From NCBI GenBank assembly GCA_947494335.1, contig CANLUT010000001.1, positions 1,240,001-1,304,000 of the forward strand: DNA of 64,000 bases. Reading direction: 5' to 3'. Source of the stretch: Oligoflexales bacterium (GTDB taxonomy: Bacteria; Bdellovibrionota_B; Oligoflexia; Oligoflexales; RGVZ01). A program made the translations under genes and the position numbers. Below the pieces are notes generated by a model that was not told the DNA's origin, did no database searches, and saw only the letters and a list, made by a program, of their open reading frames with translations. Shown one piece after another: positions 51,377 through 60,741 of the stretch. Position 1 is the first letter of the stretch. Every line of letters begins with the position of its first letter.

Positions 51377-53092
51377 ATGAACATGCGTATCGCCACTTTC
51401 GTTTTTATCGCACTGAGCATTCTTTCATGCGGCCGCTCGACGGATCTACAACCCGCTTCGCGACTTTTATCGTCACCAATAGATAAGAATGGGAATCACT
51501 CTGATAACAAGAAATCTGAGCTGAATTTTATTTCGACTAATTTAACAATTGGTGCTGAAGGTGCTGCTCTACCTGGGGACGCGCTTCATGTCGAACTTGA
51601 TCTCAAGGTGGAAGGCTCCGACACTGGCTTTGAAAATTCACCTTATTTTTTGATCCACAACCAAGCTGGACAGACCTTAATTTCCGCCGTCGATCTCAAA
51701 TCGCTGGTCAAAGGTAGACGACTGACGATTTCACCTGGGACGAACGATAACGAGAAAGTTGTAACTCCTGACGACACATCCTTATCTCTTTCACTGATAA
51801 ACAGCGGGCCTTCAAACTTTACAGTGACCGTATATGCCGTGAAATTATATGCGATTCGCCAGGGTAAACGTGTGGACATAAATTTACCCCCGCTCGCAAA
51901 GTGGTCGATGCCAGAAGGCACTGGGCTCCAAATGGATCCAGACATGGGATATATCTTGCACGGTAAAGATACTCCATCTACCACTCCATCTACCACTCCA
52001 TCTACCACTTCATCTACCACTTCATCTACCACTCCATCTACCACTCCATCTACCACTCCATCTACCACTTCATCTACCACTTCATCTACCACTTCATCTA
52101 CCACTTCATCTACCACTTCATCTACCACTTCATCTACCACTCCATCTACCACTTCATCTACCACTTCATCTACCACTTCATCTACCACTTCATCTACCAC
52201 TTCATCTACCACTTCATCTACCACTTCATCTACCACTTCATCTACCACTTCATCTACCGCTCCATCTGGCAATGCTTTGCCAGAATGTGGAAGCATAGGA
52301 AATAGTTGTTATGACAATGCATCCGCTATGGCAGCTGGGCACGCTCGCTTAAAAGATGGTGCAAAGATATCGCTAGTGGCGACCGTCAGTGGATTTAAAG
52401 TCTGGAAGGATGATTCTAGCGACAAAATTATTAAGGCTTCCGGACTTTATTCCACGGCAGGAGACTGGCAGAGAAAATTAAAAAAATACGGTTCAGACTA
52501 TGACGACTATTTCTTAGGTTACAATTCCCTCGCTGGAAGGGCTTGCCCAGAAATGATCTTTCCGGCTGATTGGTCGACAGTGACAGAAAGCAAAGAAGAC
52601 AAGTGCTTATACTACGATCGCGGGACGCGCGGCGTTCGCCTCGGTCTAGACATGCCGAGATTTAAAAACGTTGGCGTTGATAAAGTCGACTTTATGTGGA
52701 TTTGGGGCTCCCCCTGGGGAGATTTTTGTCAGTTCAGATGTAGGACGCCTTTGTACTTTCAGGGCAATATCAAGACTTGCAATGTCAAAGGCATGAGGCT
52801 ACCGACGATATATGAGGCCGAGGTGCAACTAGATTACGCTCCGTTCTCAAAAAAATATGGTTTACCTAAGAGGCCAGGTTACGTGGATCAATGGTTAACG
52901 CAGGGCGGGGCCACATATCCGGCTCCAGGCAAGGGCGTCCCTGCGGTACCAGGAGGTGGCTATACTTATACCGCAAGCGGTGTGTGGCAGCCTACATTCG
53001 CCTCCCAGTACTTTGTGTACGATAATCAAAGACGTCCAGAAAAGTCCTCTTTTGATACTTTGCAGAACGTGCGCTGCGTCTTGCCACCTTAA
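51377..53092 (+). CDS. Lipoprotein with Ser/Thr/Pro repeat stalk and lectin-like C-terminal domain
   Basis: The 571-residue product starts nine bases after AGGAGG. The signal peptide has lipobox ILSC; the mature N-terminus contains ASRL, like other lipoproteins here. A beta domain (about 50-195) is followed by 24 tandem four-residue units (STTP or STTS) at about 200-295, then a Cys-rich domain of about 275 residues. That domain (CNVKGMRLPTIYEAE, and FVYDNQRRPEKSSFDTLQNV near the C-terminus) resembles the C-type-lectin-like fold of Fib_succ_major/Lcl-type modules. The Ser/Thr repeat would act as an extended, possibly glycosylated stalk holding the head away from the membrane. Confidence 0.75.
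   Translation: MNMRIATFVFIALSILSCGRSTDLQPASRLLSSPIDKNGNHSDNKKSELNFISTNLTIGAEGAALPGDALHVELDLKVEGSDTGFENSPYFLIHNQAGQTLISAVDLKSLVKGRRLTISPGTNDNEKVVTPDDTSLSLSLINSGPSNFTVTVYAVKLYAIRQGKRVDINLPPLAKWSMPEGTGLQMDPDMGYILHGKDTPSTTPSTTPSTTSSTTSSTTPSTTPSTTPSTTSSTTSSTTSSTTSSTTSSTTSSTTPSTTSSTTSSTTSSTTSSTTSSTTSSTTSSTTSSTTSSTAPSGNALPECGSIGNSCYDNASAMAAGHARLKDGAKISLVATVSGFKVWKDDSSDKIIKASGLYSTAGDWQRKLKKYGSDYDDYFLGYNSLAGRACPEMIFPADWSTVTESKEDKCLYYDRGTRGVRLGLDMPRFKNVGVDKVDFMWIWGSPWGDFCQFRCRTPLYFQGNIKTCNVKGMRLPTIYEAEVQLDYAPFSKKYGLPKRPGYVDQWLTQGGATYPAPGKGVPAVPGGGYTYTASGVWQPTFASQYFVYDNQRRPEKSSFDTLQNVRCVLPP
51973..52260 (+). repeat. 12-bp tandem repeat, 24 copies
   Basis: Units are TCCATCTACCAC or TTCATCTACCAC, differing only at position 2, in phase with the reading frame. 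There are 8 TCC-type and 16 TTC-type units, with the last TTC-type unit ending CGC. Because 12 is divisible by three, copy-number slippage lengthens or shortens the stalk without frameshift. The opposite strand is also open throughout (a shadow). Confidence 0.95.
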
Positions 53093-53434
53093 GTTGACAA
53101 AAGGCTTACCCGAACGGTTTACCTCGACTTTATAAAGACCCTCAAGTGAGGTTATCAAATGACTCTCGTTAAGCTGCAAGCAACGATTGGAAAAAAATAA
53201 CGCCGAAGACACCATGATCGAACAGCTCATGATTCGGTGACGATTAAGCTTTCCAGCCTGGCACCTATAGTCTTTTGCCTTGGTATTTTCAGGATAGTAT
53301 CACACCTGCTGCTGAGGTCTGACAGGAAGACTGCAGGGCAGCATCGGAAACAACCCCTTTCTTTCTAACTCCACATCACAGAGTGAAGACCAAATCCGGC
53401 CAAATGAAATTGACTTACCGTTGTTATCTCAACA
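53093..53434. other. Intergenic spacer between convergent genes
   Basis: These 342 bp lie between the STTP-repeat lipoprotein and the HupE-like gene. I see no ORF with a ribosome-binding site, no strong terminator hairpin and no RNA gene. Confidence 0.45.
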
Positions 53435-54577
53435 TTAAAAAAACAGCACAAAATTACCTGAAATCTGCTCGTACATCCACAAGCCCGCCAGTCCGGCTGT
53501 GATCGTAGAGCCACCGATTAAGAATACGAAATAGTAAAAATTGGTCCGGCGCAATGCAAACGCCAGAGGTAGAAAAAGACCTATAATCATGATCTGCGCC
53601 AATTCAACGCCGAGATTAAAGCCAATAAGTGGTTTGGCTAATGACCATCCCGATAGACCCAGGTCATTGAGTACAGATGCATATCCGACGCCATGGATCA
53701 GACCGAAGCAAAAACCTACGAGCCAAAAATTATGACTGACGAGTGGACGCAAGTTGTTGATGGCGGTGAGCAGAATTGTCAGAGCCACCAAGACCTCTAC
53801 CACCCTCAGCGGAGGCGGTGAAATGACGGAAAAAGAGGTTAAACAAAGAGTGATCGTATGCGCGACCGTGAATGCAGTCACCACCTTCAAAGCCGACAAA
53901 ACCACATCAGTCAATTTCTCCTGCGGATGATATCTTTTGCCACGACTGACGTACACCGCGGGAAGCACAAGAGCGACTAAAAACAACATATGGTCAATGC
54001 CGCGGAATATATGACTGATTCCCTCAGTAATGAATTGAGTGATTTTAGTCGATGCGTTTCTCGAGGCAAGGTCATACTCAAAGGTCTGACTTGATTTGGA
54101 AAAGACCGCGGACTCCGTCTTGTCGCGAAAAAAAATACTGAGCAACCCTCGATGCTGCGCGTCTTCGTCAAACATGCCAGAGTAACGAACCAATAGCTTT
54201 GAGATCGGCTTTGCGTCACATGAGGTTTCAAAAATTACACTCGCGAATGCGCCTCCAGATAACTCGCTGACTTGCAGGTCAATCGGCATGATCGCGCAGG
54301 CTTCGTCTCCGTTACGTAGCTCAAGATGTCCGACTAAGTACGAGAAAATTTCAGACTGGTGAGCCGTTAACTCCCCCCAGGTGATTTTTCCATCTTGGTT
54401 TTGGTCCAAGCCGATGATCACCTCAAGATCCTGCAACGCAACGTCATATTGTCCTGATAAGGCCTGCCCTTCGATATCGAGCGCAATAAAGCCGTCACTG
54501 GTAGTGTGGGCTAATACTGCTGTAGAAGTGAGGACTGAGCACAGTGAAAGGACCAAAAAAACTAAAAACTCTTTCAT
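53435..54577 (-). CDS. HupE/UreJ-like membrane protein
   Basis: The 380-residue protein has a signal peptide (ending VLAHTT), then a periplasmic domain (about 25-175) containing an EF-hand-like loop DQNQDGKITWGEL, and a C-terminal block of about seven membrane helices. ITEGISHIFRGIDHMLFLVALVLP is the HupE/UreJ_2 signature with its His/Asp metal-binding residues, and FGLIHGVGYASVL is the second His motif. Family members are linked to nickel or other divalent metal uptake. It follows the TPR gene by 5 bp, an operon. Confidence 0.88.
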   Translation of the reverse strand: MKEFLVFLVLSLCSVLTSTAVLAHTTSDGFIALDIEGQALSGQYDVALQDLEVIIGLDQNQDGKITWGELTAHQSEIFSYLVGHLELRNGDEACAIMPIDLQVSELSGGAFASVIFETSCDAKPISKLLVRYSGMFDEDAQHRGLLSIFFRDKTESAVFSKSSQTFEYDLASRNASTKITQFITEGISHIFRGIDHMLFLVALVLPAVYVSRGKRYHPQEKLTDVVLSALKVVTAFTVAHTITLCLTSFSVISPPPLRVVEVLVALTILLTAINNLRPLVSHNFWLVGFCFGLIHGVGYASVLNDLGLSGWSLAKPLIGFNLGVELAQIMIIGLFLPLAFALRRTNFYYFVFLIGGSTITAGLAGLWMYEQISGNFVLFF

Positions 54578-54582
54578 TATTT

Positions 54583-55839
54583 TTATACACCCTGCATTTT
54601 GTTTTTAAGCCATACAAACCGGCCGTGCAAATATCCTGTGGACTTCATCCAATCAAGGGCGGGCTTGGCAGCCTTGAAATCTTTAGCGGCGTATGCAGAC
54701 TCAAGAAGCAATCTGGCGTCAATGGGTTCACGTTGAGTGCGGAAATTCTGCTCCGCAGCAACTAAAGCCTCTTGTGGACTATCTTTTAAGTAAAGGAAAA
54801 AATACGCAGCTTCTCTTAGATGGATATTTGAGTCCCGACGACTCTCGGATTCTCGGTCGAGTTCAATCAAGTGCATGAGCTCGCTGAATCTTAATGAATC
54901 TAGCTGACGCATAGCCCTGGCACAGCGCAAGACCGCACCTTGAATTTTTTCAAATGGACAGGCGATTTGACTAGCCTCAGTATATCGCCCTGCGTCTAGA
55001 TGCAAGTCACTCAGATTAATCGCCGTAAAACGATCCTGAGGATCCCCTGCATAAAGACTCATTAATTCCGACTGACCTGCTTGAAGATCGTTCAATTGAA
55101 GCGACATGTCTGACGTCACAGTCTTGATATACTTATCAAGCTCTGAAATCTTAGTAGAATTTTTCTGACCCGCGCTTTGCTGCGAGGACGCCGGGACGGA
55201 GTACATCGTTTTCATGATGGTGAGACTGGCTTGAGCCTCACCCAGCATAGACCTCGCCGCGAGTTCGCAAACCGCCCTCACCACCCGCGTCTCATCATTG
55301 CTGCGCTGCGGTAGTGCCTGACATGATTCCCGTGCATCGGTGTAGCGGCCTAGGACCATAAAAATGGTCGCTTCCATGATCCTTGCGTTACCATCTTCGG
55401 GCGTCGCTTTTAAGTAAGCACCCAGATCCTGCAACGCTAGTTCAAATTGATGGTTAAACTGGTAAATATCAGCCCTTCGCAGTAGCACAGCCGTAGGCGG
55501 CGATTTTTGCGACCACCAAGGCGATAATGCCGCCTCAGCTTCGCCGTAAAATCGAGGTGCACCGGATAAGCGACCCAATTTCAAAAGTTCATCCGTTAGG
55601 GCTAAAACAGCTCGGATGTCGCTAGGATCTTTGCGCCGCTCAGCTCGAAGTTTTCGTAAATGCGCGGGAACTCTGGGATCCTCGCTGGACGCAGGAAGCG
55701 TTGCGATAATCTGGTCAGAAGATTGCGGCTTAAACGTAACCGCCAATAAGCTAGACAAGGGCGCAAGAAACAGTGCGCTCGCAATCACTAGTCGAGATAG
55801 TAAGATTGATACATCCAAAACTGCACCTCGGAGCATCAT
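54583..55839 (-). CDS. Exported TPR protein paired with HupE-like protein
   Basis: The 418-residue product has an N-terminal hydrophobic segment (about 15-33, ending SSLLA) consistent with export. The rest is helical with repeated TPR-like pairs (ALQDLGAYLKATPEDGNARI, MEATIFMVLGRYTDARESC). The start is uncertain: TTG downstream of CGAGGT is an alternative to the ATG at 55839. TPR solenoids mediate protein contacts; coupling to the HupE-like protein is implied by the 5 bp gap. Confidence 0.75.
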   Translation of the reverse strand: MMLRGAVLDVSILLSRLVIASALFLAPLSSLLAVTFKPQSSDQIIATLPASSEDPRVPAHLRKLRAERRKDPSDIRAVLALTDELLKLGRLSGAPRFYGEAEAALSPWWSQKSPPTAVLLRRADIYQFNHQFELALQDLGAYLKATPEDGNARIMEATIFMVLGRYTDARESCQALPQRSNDETRVVRAVCELAARSMLGEAQASLTIMKTMYSVPASSQQSAGQKNSTKISELDKYIKTVTSDMSLQLNDLQAGQSELMSLYAGDPQDRFTAINLSDLHLDAGRYTEASQIACPFEKIQGAVLRCARAMRQLDSLRFSELMHLIELDRESESRRDSNIHLREAAYFFLYLKDSPQEALVAAEQNFRTQREPIDARLLLESAYAAKDFKAAKPALDWMKSTGYLHGRFVWLKNKMQGV

Positions 55840-55902
55840 TTGTGGTAGCCTATCTATAAGTTTCGAGTCCCAAATTATTTACATTTTTTTTGGAGGTTGC
55901 AA

Positions 55903-56196
55903 ATGAAAATAAACTTTATTGCTGTAATCGTAGCGTTCATTGGATACGCATCACCATCTTTTGCCCATAAATCAAAAGATACCCATTCGCATTGCATTGT
56001 TGACGGCAAGGGCGTCAAGGTTTCCGGAAAGACCGATGCGGCGCGTAAAAAAGCCTGTGGCAAAATTGCAGGCTCTGCATGGGATGAGCAAAACCCAAAG
56101 CCAATTGAAACATCAGCGGCACCATCAGCGGCACCGGCAGAGACTAAGTCCCCTGACGCGAGCCAGCCAGCGCCTGCTGCTGGCGAAACTAAATAA
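55903..56196 (+). CDS. Small exported protein with His/Cys motif
   Basis: I chose the ATG at 55903, with GGAGG six bases upstream. The 97-residue product has a signal peptide ending SFAHK. The mature chain begins HKSKDTHSHCIVDGKG with three His and a Cys in ten residues, plus a second Cys (KKACGK); this could be a metal or redox site. An Ala/Pro-rich tail follows. No family was recognised. It is divergent from the TPR/HupE operon and ends at the bidirectional terminator. Confidence 0.6.
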   Translation: MKINFIAVIVAFIGYASPSFAHKSKDTHSHCIVDGKGVKVSGKTDAARKKACGKIAGSAWDEQNPKPIETSAAPSAAPAETKSPDASQPAPAAGETK

Positions 56197-56216
56197 AAAT
56201 ACCCGATAAATTTAAA

Positions 56217-56249
56217 CCCCCGCAGTCGTTAAGAACTGCGGGGGTTTTT
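56217..56249. terminator. Strong bidirectional intrinsic terminator
   Basis: A perfect 10-bp stem (CCCCCGCAGT 56217-56226 with ACTGCGGGGG 56235-56244) has an 8-base loop and T5 on the plus strand. A-runs on the other side serve the minus strand. It ends both the small plus-strand gene and the four-gene minus-strand operon. Confidence 0.92.
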
Positions 56250-56278
56250 CTTTGGTAACCAGAGCACAAAAACTAACT

Positions 56279-57037
56279 TTAATTAGCCGGCTTCTTTGGT
56301 TCTTTTTGCGCCTTGCCACGGGGCTTTTTGGTGGCTTTTGACGCTGGTTGATCAGTAGTCTTCTTTGGACGGTCACTAGACTTCGTCTCTGGCTCAACAG
56401 CAGCCTTGGGAGCAACCCCACTCTCAGCTGCGGGCGCTGACACAGCAGCAGGAGCTGCACTTGGCGATGGCTGCGTCACGGCCGAGCTTCCGCCCGTATC
56501 GTTCTGAAGCTCATCCAAAGTCTCAGCACTCCAGACCGCATCAAATGCAGGGTCAACATCTCTTGCAATCGAGCGGACTTTAAGTTCTGGATCAATAATA
56601 AAGGTCGTGCGACGCGCCACTCCAATCACAGGCACTTTCACGCCGTATTTCTCCAGTGCCTCACCCTTTGGATCAGCAAGAAGATCGAATGATAAGCGAT
56701 GCTTCGCGTGAAATTCTTTTTGAGTCGACTGTGTATCGGACGAAATACCAACCAACACAGCGTTTCGCTCCTCGATCTTGCGGATCGCATCGCGAAACGC
56801 ACACGCTTGCTCCGTGCATCCTGGCGAACCAGCCTTGGGGTAGAAATACACAACTGTCCACTTGCCTTTGCGGTCAGACAGTTTGAATACCTTACCATCC
56901 TGGTTGGGAAGCTCGATGTTCGGTGCGTCCTGATTTAAAGCCACCTCAGCCGCACTGACGCTGCTGACCACAGCCTTTGGAGCGGCGCCAAGGATCAGCG
57001 CCAGCCCTGTGGTTATACCTATCACTAATTTTTTCAT
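56279..57037 (-). CDS. Exported PrxQ/BCP-type peroxiredoxin with Ala/Pro/Lys tail
   Basis: The 252-residue product has GAGAGGA before the ATG and a signal peptide (about 1-30, ending VSAAE). The AhpC/TSA fold has the peroxidatic Cys in YPKAGSPGCTEQACAFRD; the second Cys five residues later matches the C-x4-C of PrxQ. FIIDPELKVRSI is the conserved late strand. It reduces peroxides in the periplasm and needs an unknown thiol donor. The last 75 residues are low-complexity (Ala/Pro/Lys), perhaps a cell-wall-contacting tail. Final gene of the operon. Confidence 0.9.
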   Translation of the reverse strand: MKKLVIGITTGLALILGAAPKAVVSSVSAAEVALNQDAPNIELPNQDGKVFKLSDRKGKWTVVYFYPKAGSPGCTEQACAFRDAIRKIEERNAVLVGISSDTQSTQKEFHAKHRLSFDLLADPKGEALEKYGVKVPVIGVARRTTFIIDPELKVRSIARDVDPAFDAVWSAETLDELQNDTGGSSAVTQPSPSAAPAAVSAPAAESGVAPKAAVEPETKSSDRPKKTTDQPASKATKKPRGKAQKEPKKPAN

Positions 57038-57096
57038 GGAGTCCTCTCTTAGACTTTTATGCAGTTATGCCATCACCGTCAGCAAGTGGCGTGGAA

Positions 57097-58641
57097 TCAA
57101 TCCCACGCACTCCATGGAACATCGACATAGGGGAACTTGGCTGAATCGTAAACGCCTGCGCCTCCAGTAGTAGCCGTTTCAGCACCAGCAAAACTATCCA
57201 ACAAACAGTTAATAGGAACTTGTAAAGCTCTATTAGACACCGTGTGGTTTGTAAATCCAGCTGCAGCAAGGTCAACTTGACCATCTAGCGCGCCCACACC
57301 CGTACCTTCGAGAGTTTTACATTCAGCAAGGAACGTCAGCGCGGTTTTGACGACGTTGTTAGTTAGTGTACGACCATTTAGCGGCCATGCTTCCGCTGCA
57401 TATCCGCGGTTCACACGCAGCATGTCGCCAGCGCCTTTTGCATCTGGGTACTGTGAAATACCCTTGATACCTGTCACAAAAACTGTGACAAGATCTGTAC
57501 GGTTAGTTTTGCCGATGTCGGTAATCCCACCCTGCACTGTGAGACCACTGCTGCCGTACAATGCATTTAGAAGAACTGCAAGCTGCGGATCGGTCACATA
57601 GGATGCGAAATTCGACACATCGTCTTTTGGCTCTGTCGCATTGAATTTATCTTTATCTTTGTAGCCAATCACCACTTCGTTAACGAGTGGGTTGCCCAAA
57701 CGTGAAACCTGAACGTATCCACCGCCAGCTGTTGGATCTTTGCCTTTTAAGCCACGCACCATGCCTTGAGGGCGACTTGTGGTAGCCCAAACGCCAAAAT
57801 ATGGTTTTGAGGCGTCCGGAACGATATCCCCGACCGGAACTTCAACGACAATAGAAAGAACATTTGAACTCGCCAAAGAATCTTTTGCCCCACTCGGTAG
57901 TCCAAGTACCCCTGGACGAACATTTATGGCATTAAAGATACCGCCAAGGTCCACATTGAATGGATCATTACGGGGACCAGCAAAGACTTTATAACCACCA
58001 GAAGTCGTCACAATCGCGTTGTCTGCGAGGGATTTGTAAGCAGCATATAGCTGAGCGGCAGTTGCTGACGTACTTGTTCCATCGGTAGTACCCGGCCCAA
58101 TACGTGGCGGTGCTACCGGAAAGTCCGCCATATCTGTTGGCGTGATCTTCGTTGCCGCTCCTTTGCGACGTCCACCCGTCACCTTCGTGACTGTGTAGGT
58201 CTGACGAAGTGGCAACGCCCCAAGGGCTCCGCCAAATTGGGTGTACTTTTTGGCAGAGCTATCCCAAGCCACGCCCGGGAGAAATCCAATCACGTTCGCG
58301 TTGGTCTTCTCGTCTTTATCATTGTGAGTTGTGAATTTAAACTGATAGGTCACATCTTCCACAGCGTCGCCGTTGTTATCAATGTGCAATTCATAGAGGA
58401 CATCATCATCAAAACGGTACCAGTTTGGACCCGCTGCAGGAACGTAAGCTGGAGACACGTTCATTATAAACGCTTGGTGCGTTGTGCCGCGCTCGCCTTT
58501 GAAGGTGTAAAGATCTGTGATATCAGCCGCAGGGTCATTGGCAAGACCTGGGGCCTCACGGTGACTTGACGCGACCAAAGGGCTGCTCATCACAAGGGCT
58601 GCCACCATGGAAAGCTTCAAAACTTTAAATTCTTTCTTCAT
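57097..58641 (-). CDS. DUF4331-family exported protein
   Basis: The 514-residue product has AAAGGT upstream and a signal peptide of about 24 residues. The mature start SSHREAPGLANDPAADITDLYTF is the DUF4331 hallmark, with FIMNVSPAYVPAAGPNWYRF and ELHIDNNGDAVEDVTYQF following; the DNNGD element may bind calcium. Family function is unknown. It lies between a small lipoprotein and the peroxiredoxin in a minus-strand operon. DUF4331 genes near HupE-like and TPR genes are, as I recall, a recurrent arrangement in other bacteria. Confidence 0.9.
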   Translation of the reverse strand: MKKEFKVLKLSMVAALVMSSPLVASSHREAPGLANDPAADITDLYTFKGERGTTHQAFIMNVSPAYVPAAGPNWYRFDDDVLYELHIDNNGDAVEDVTYQFKFTTHNDKDEKTNANVIGFLPGVAWDSSAKKYTQFGGALGALPLRQTYTVTKVTGGRRKGAATKITPTDMADFPVAPPRIGPGTTDGTSTSATAAQLYAAYKSLADNAIVTTSGGYKVFAGPRNDPFNVDLGGIFNAINVRPGVLGLPSGAKDSLASSNVLSIVVEVPVGDIVPDASKPYFGVWATTSRPQGMVRGLKGKDPTAGGGYVQVSRLGNPLVNEVVIGYKDKDKFNATEPKDDVSNFASYVTDPQLAVLLNALYGSSGLTVQGGITDIGKTNRTDLVTVFVTGIKGISQYPDAKGAGDMLRVNRGYAAEAWPLNGRTLTNNVVKTALTFLAECKTLEGTGVGALDGQVDLAAAGFTNHTVSNRALQVPINCLLDSFAGAETATTGGAGVYDSAKFPYVDVPWSAWD

Positions 58642-58691
58642 GTCGATTTACCTTTCTGGAAGTAAGATCCGTCAGTTCTTCAATGTATTTC

Positions 58692-59030
58692 TTAGTTAAT
58701 GTCTGCTGGCTCTTTGGTCGTCGACACGCCATCCGTAAAACCGGCCTGATTTAGACCGCGACAAACCTTGGATAAATTGTCCAGATTCACTGCTGCCGCC
58801 ATCCAACCGACAAATTCTGCGATTTCGCCTGAAGGCAAGTTAAAACAGCTTTCAAAAAACTCTACGGAGGACCGTCCTGGACTAAAAACGGATCCTCGAT
58901 CCGCAAAATTGGGCTGAGTTTCACGGCTACCAGAGCCGCTTTTACTGCCACAGTTACTGACTGCAATACTAGTGCCGGCTACAGCTACTAGAATCAGAGC
59001 CCGATAAGATTTCAAATTCTTAAATTTCAT
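58692..59030 (-). CDS. Small lipoprotein
   Basis: The 112-residue product has AGGAGG six bases upstream. The signal peptide ends VSNC (weak lipobox). The mature chain has two further Cys (FESCFNL and LSKVCRGL) and a helical core, ending PADIN. No family was recognised. It sits 50 bp upstream of the DUF4331 gene and 40 bp downstream of the barrel gene. Confidence 0.6.
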   Translation of the reverse strand: MKFKNLKSYRALILVAVAGTSIAVSNCGSKSGSGSRETQPNFADRGSVFSPGRSSVEFFESCFNLPSGEIAEFVGWMAAAVNLDNLSKVCRGLNQAGFTDGVSTTKEPADIN

Positions 59031-59070
59031 TGTCTGCCTCCTGGGAAGTACGGGTTGCCGTTTGCCACTT

Positions 59071-60444
59071 TCATAGCGCCATACCTGCTTGCACGCCTAT
59101 ACCCATGGCGCTTGTCTTGTAGGTCGGACTTGTGGACCCACCGGTCTCTTCGCTTGATTTGAAATTAAATTCCAAACCCGCATAGGGAGCATTGCGGTCT
59201 CCGAGAATCGTTCTCGCACCTAATGTCAACAACCCCATTTTGCCACTGCGGCATCCAAATGAAACTCTCTGCATTTCATAAGCAAAACGCGGAAGTAACT
59301 TAAGAGCTGACATTCCTAGTTCAGACTGCCAGTCAAAATTTGTCACCTTGGTCGTTAGACTGCCAGACGAGTACTTATCTGCAGACGATGCGTAATCAAG
59401 CACGATTCGTGAAGGCAATCCTGCAACCTTTGTCACAACCGCTGCGCCAAAGGCGCTTTTCTTGTGATCTACATCCTTTTTGGACTTCTCAGTGATTTTG
59501 CCACCAAGCACCATCTGAACGTAAACGCTTGCTTTCACAGCGTCCGTCGAACCACTGACTTCAAGACGCGGACCATTTTCTTTAGTGACGACTGGTGAGT
59601 GTTCACCCTCGACCCCAGCAATTTTTACGGAGCGGTCATTTTCTTTGTTTTCAATATTGTAGCCAAGAGCGACACCTAAACCGCCAGAGGACTTGAAAGC
59701 CACGTACGGCAGCATGCTGAAGCTTTTAGTTTTTTCAGAAATGGAATCTGAGTCTTTCGTCCCTGATGACGACGTCGTAATATCAGCTTTTGCCTGAGAC
59801 GTACCATTGAGGTAGTCAACTTGCAAACCACCGCCGAAAGCTCCCTGCAGGTAGCCGACCCTCGCATTGAGGCCCATTTCACGCTCAGAAAGCTCAAACG
59901 TTGCGCTTTCCTTGGCGCTTCCGCCCGAAGATTTGAGAGTTCCATTTGTCATACCTAAACTGAGCTGACCTAATCCATTTAAGCCCTCACGATTCAGGTC
60001 ATCCAGCATCAGATCGCTCTGCCATAATGTAGCGCCACTTGTTGAGGACACCTTGACGTCCTCGCCTTCGCTTCCTTGCTCAAGAATGGTAAACGTCAAG
60101 GCATTGGCCGTGGTCTCAGGAATTGGTGCGGCGGTCCTGATAATCGCACTGCCTTTAGACGATACTTTGCGGAATGCGCCGTTGATGGTTTTATCCCCGA
60201 TTTTCATCGCAATCCGGGCGCCCGATCGCAGCGTTACGCCGTCATCTAGCTCCAGGAATAATACAGTTCTTTTGGGCGAAACTCGCCGGATGGTAGCCCC
60301 ATACTCAGCTGCCTTAGCTTGTGAGGTATCAGCGGCATAGACCGCACATTCGCCCAGAGGCGACAACACCCACACAGATGCCAAGGCGAAGGCTGCCAAC
60401 ACGCGTCGAAAAAAGCGCCGTTGACTCTGCTCGGTCACAATCAT
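59071..60444 (-). CDS. Predicted outer-membrane beta-barrel protein with N-terminal beta domain
   Basis: The 457-residue product has AAGGAG upstream and a signal peptide ending AVYAAD. Residues about 50-130 form a compact beta domain (TVLFLELDDGVTLRSGARIAMK). The remainder alternates Gly/aromatic strands (LSLGMTNGTL, FSMLPYVAFKSSGGLGVALGYN, SVYVQMVLGG), ending MALWithout the usual terminal Phe: the last residues are QAGMAL. A barrel of 12 or more strands is likely; no named family. First gene of the operon with the small lipoprotein, DUF4331 protein and peroxiredoxin. Confidence 0.65.
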   Translation of the reverse strand: MIVTEQSQRRFFRRVLAAFALASVWVLSPLGECAVYAADTSQAKAAEYGATIRRVSPKRTVLFLELDDGVTLRSGARIAMKIGDKTINGAFRKVSSKGSAIIRTAAPIPETTANALTFTILEQGSEGEDVKVSSTSGATLWQSDLMLDDLNREGLNGLGQLSLGMTNGTLKSSGGSAKESATFELSEREMGLNARVGYLQGAFGGGLQVDYLNGTSQAKADITTSSSGTKDSDSISEKTKSFSMLPYVAFKSSGGLGVALGYNIENKENDRSVKIAGVEGEHSPVVTKENGPRLEVSGSTDAVKASVYVQMVLGGKITEKSKKDVDHKKSAFGAAVVTKVAGLPSRIVLDYASSADKYSSGSLTTKVTNFDWQSELGMSALKLLPRFAYEMQRVSFGCRSGKMGLLTLGARTILGDRNAPYAGLEFNFKSSEETGGSTSPTYKTSAMGIGVQAGMAL

Positions 60445-60642
60445 GGACTCTCCTTGCCTAGATTTGAAAAACTAAATTATTCGAATATGTTTAAGTAGGC
60501 TAGATAATGAAAATATTTTTTGCAAGACCTAGATAGTTTTTTTCTAAACCTTTAAATGTCACAGCCAGCGTGGCTTCGACACCCCATTGACTTGGAGGAT
60601 GCTCTAAGACTTCTGGGCGATCGAGACCCTTGTAAAATCCTT

Positions 60643-60685
60643 ATTAGTGCCACCCGACTGCTTTCCAATTTAGGGTGGCACTAAT
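60643..60685. repeat. Perfect 13-bp inverted repeat
   Basis: ATTAGTGCCACCC (60643-60655) and its exact complement GGGTGGCACTAAT (60673-60685) flank a 17-base loop. No T-tract follows on either strand, so it is not a typical terminator; an operator, RNA structure or remnant is possible. Confidence 0.7.
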
Positions 60686-60741
60686 TAAAGCACCAATTAA
60701 GAAGCAGGATTGTTTCCCTGAAAGCTTAATTTCAAACAAAT

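Noticed and set aside
51643-52296. 217-codon minus-strand frame reading VDEV/VDGV repeats
   Set aside because: It is the complement of the 12-bp repeat and its flank; a 12-bp repeat without stops is open in every frame that lacks one. No ribosome-binding site or signal.
60556-60684. 42-codon plus-strand frame beginning MSQPAWLRHP
   Set aside because: It has protein-like composition, but no ribosome-binding site, no recognisable family, and it ends in the inverted repeat; too weak to call.
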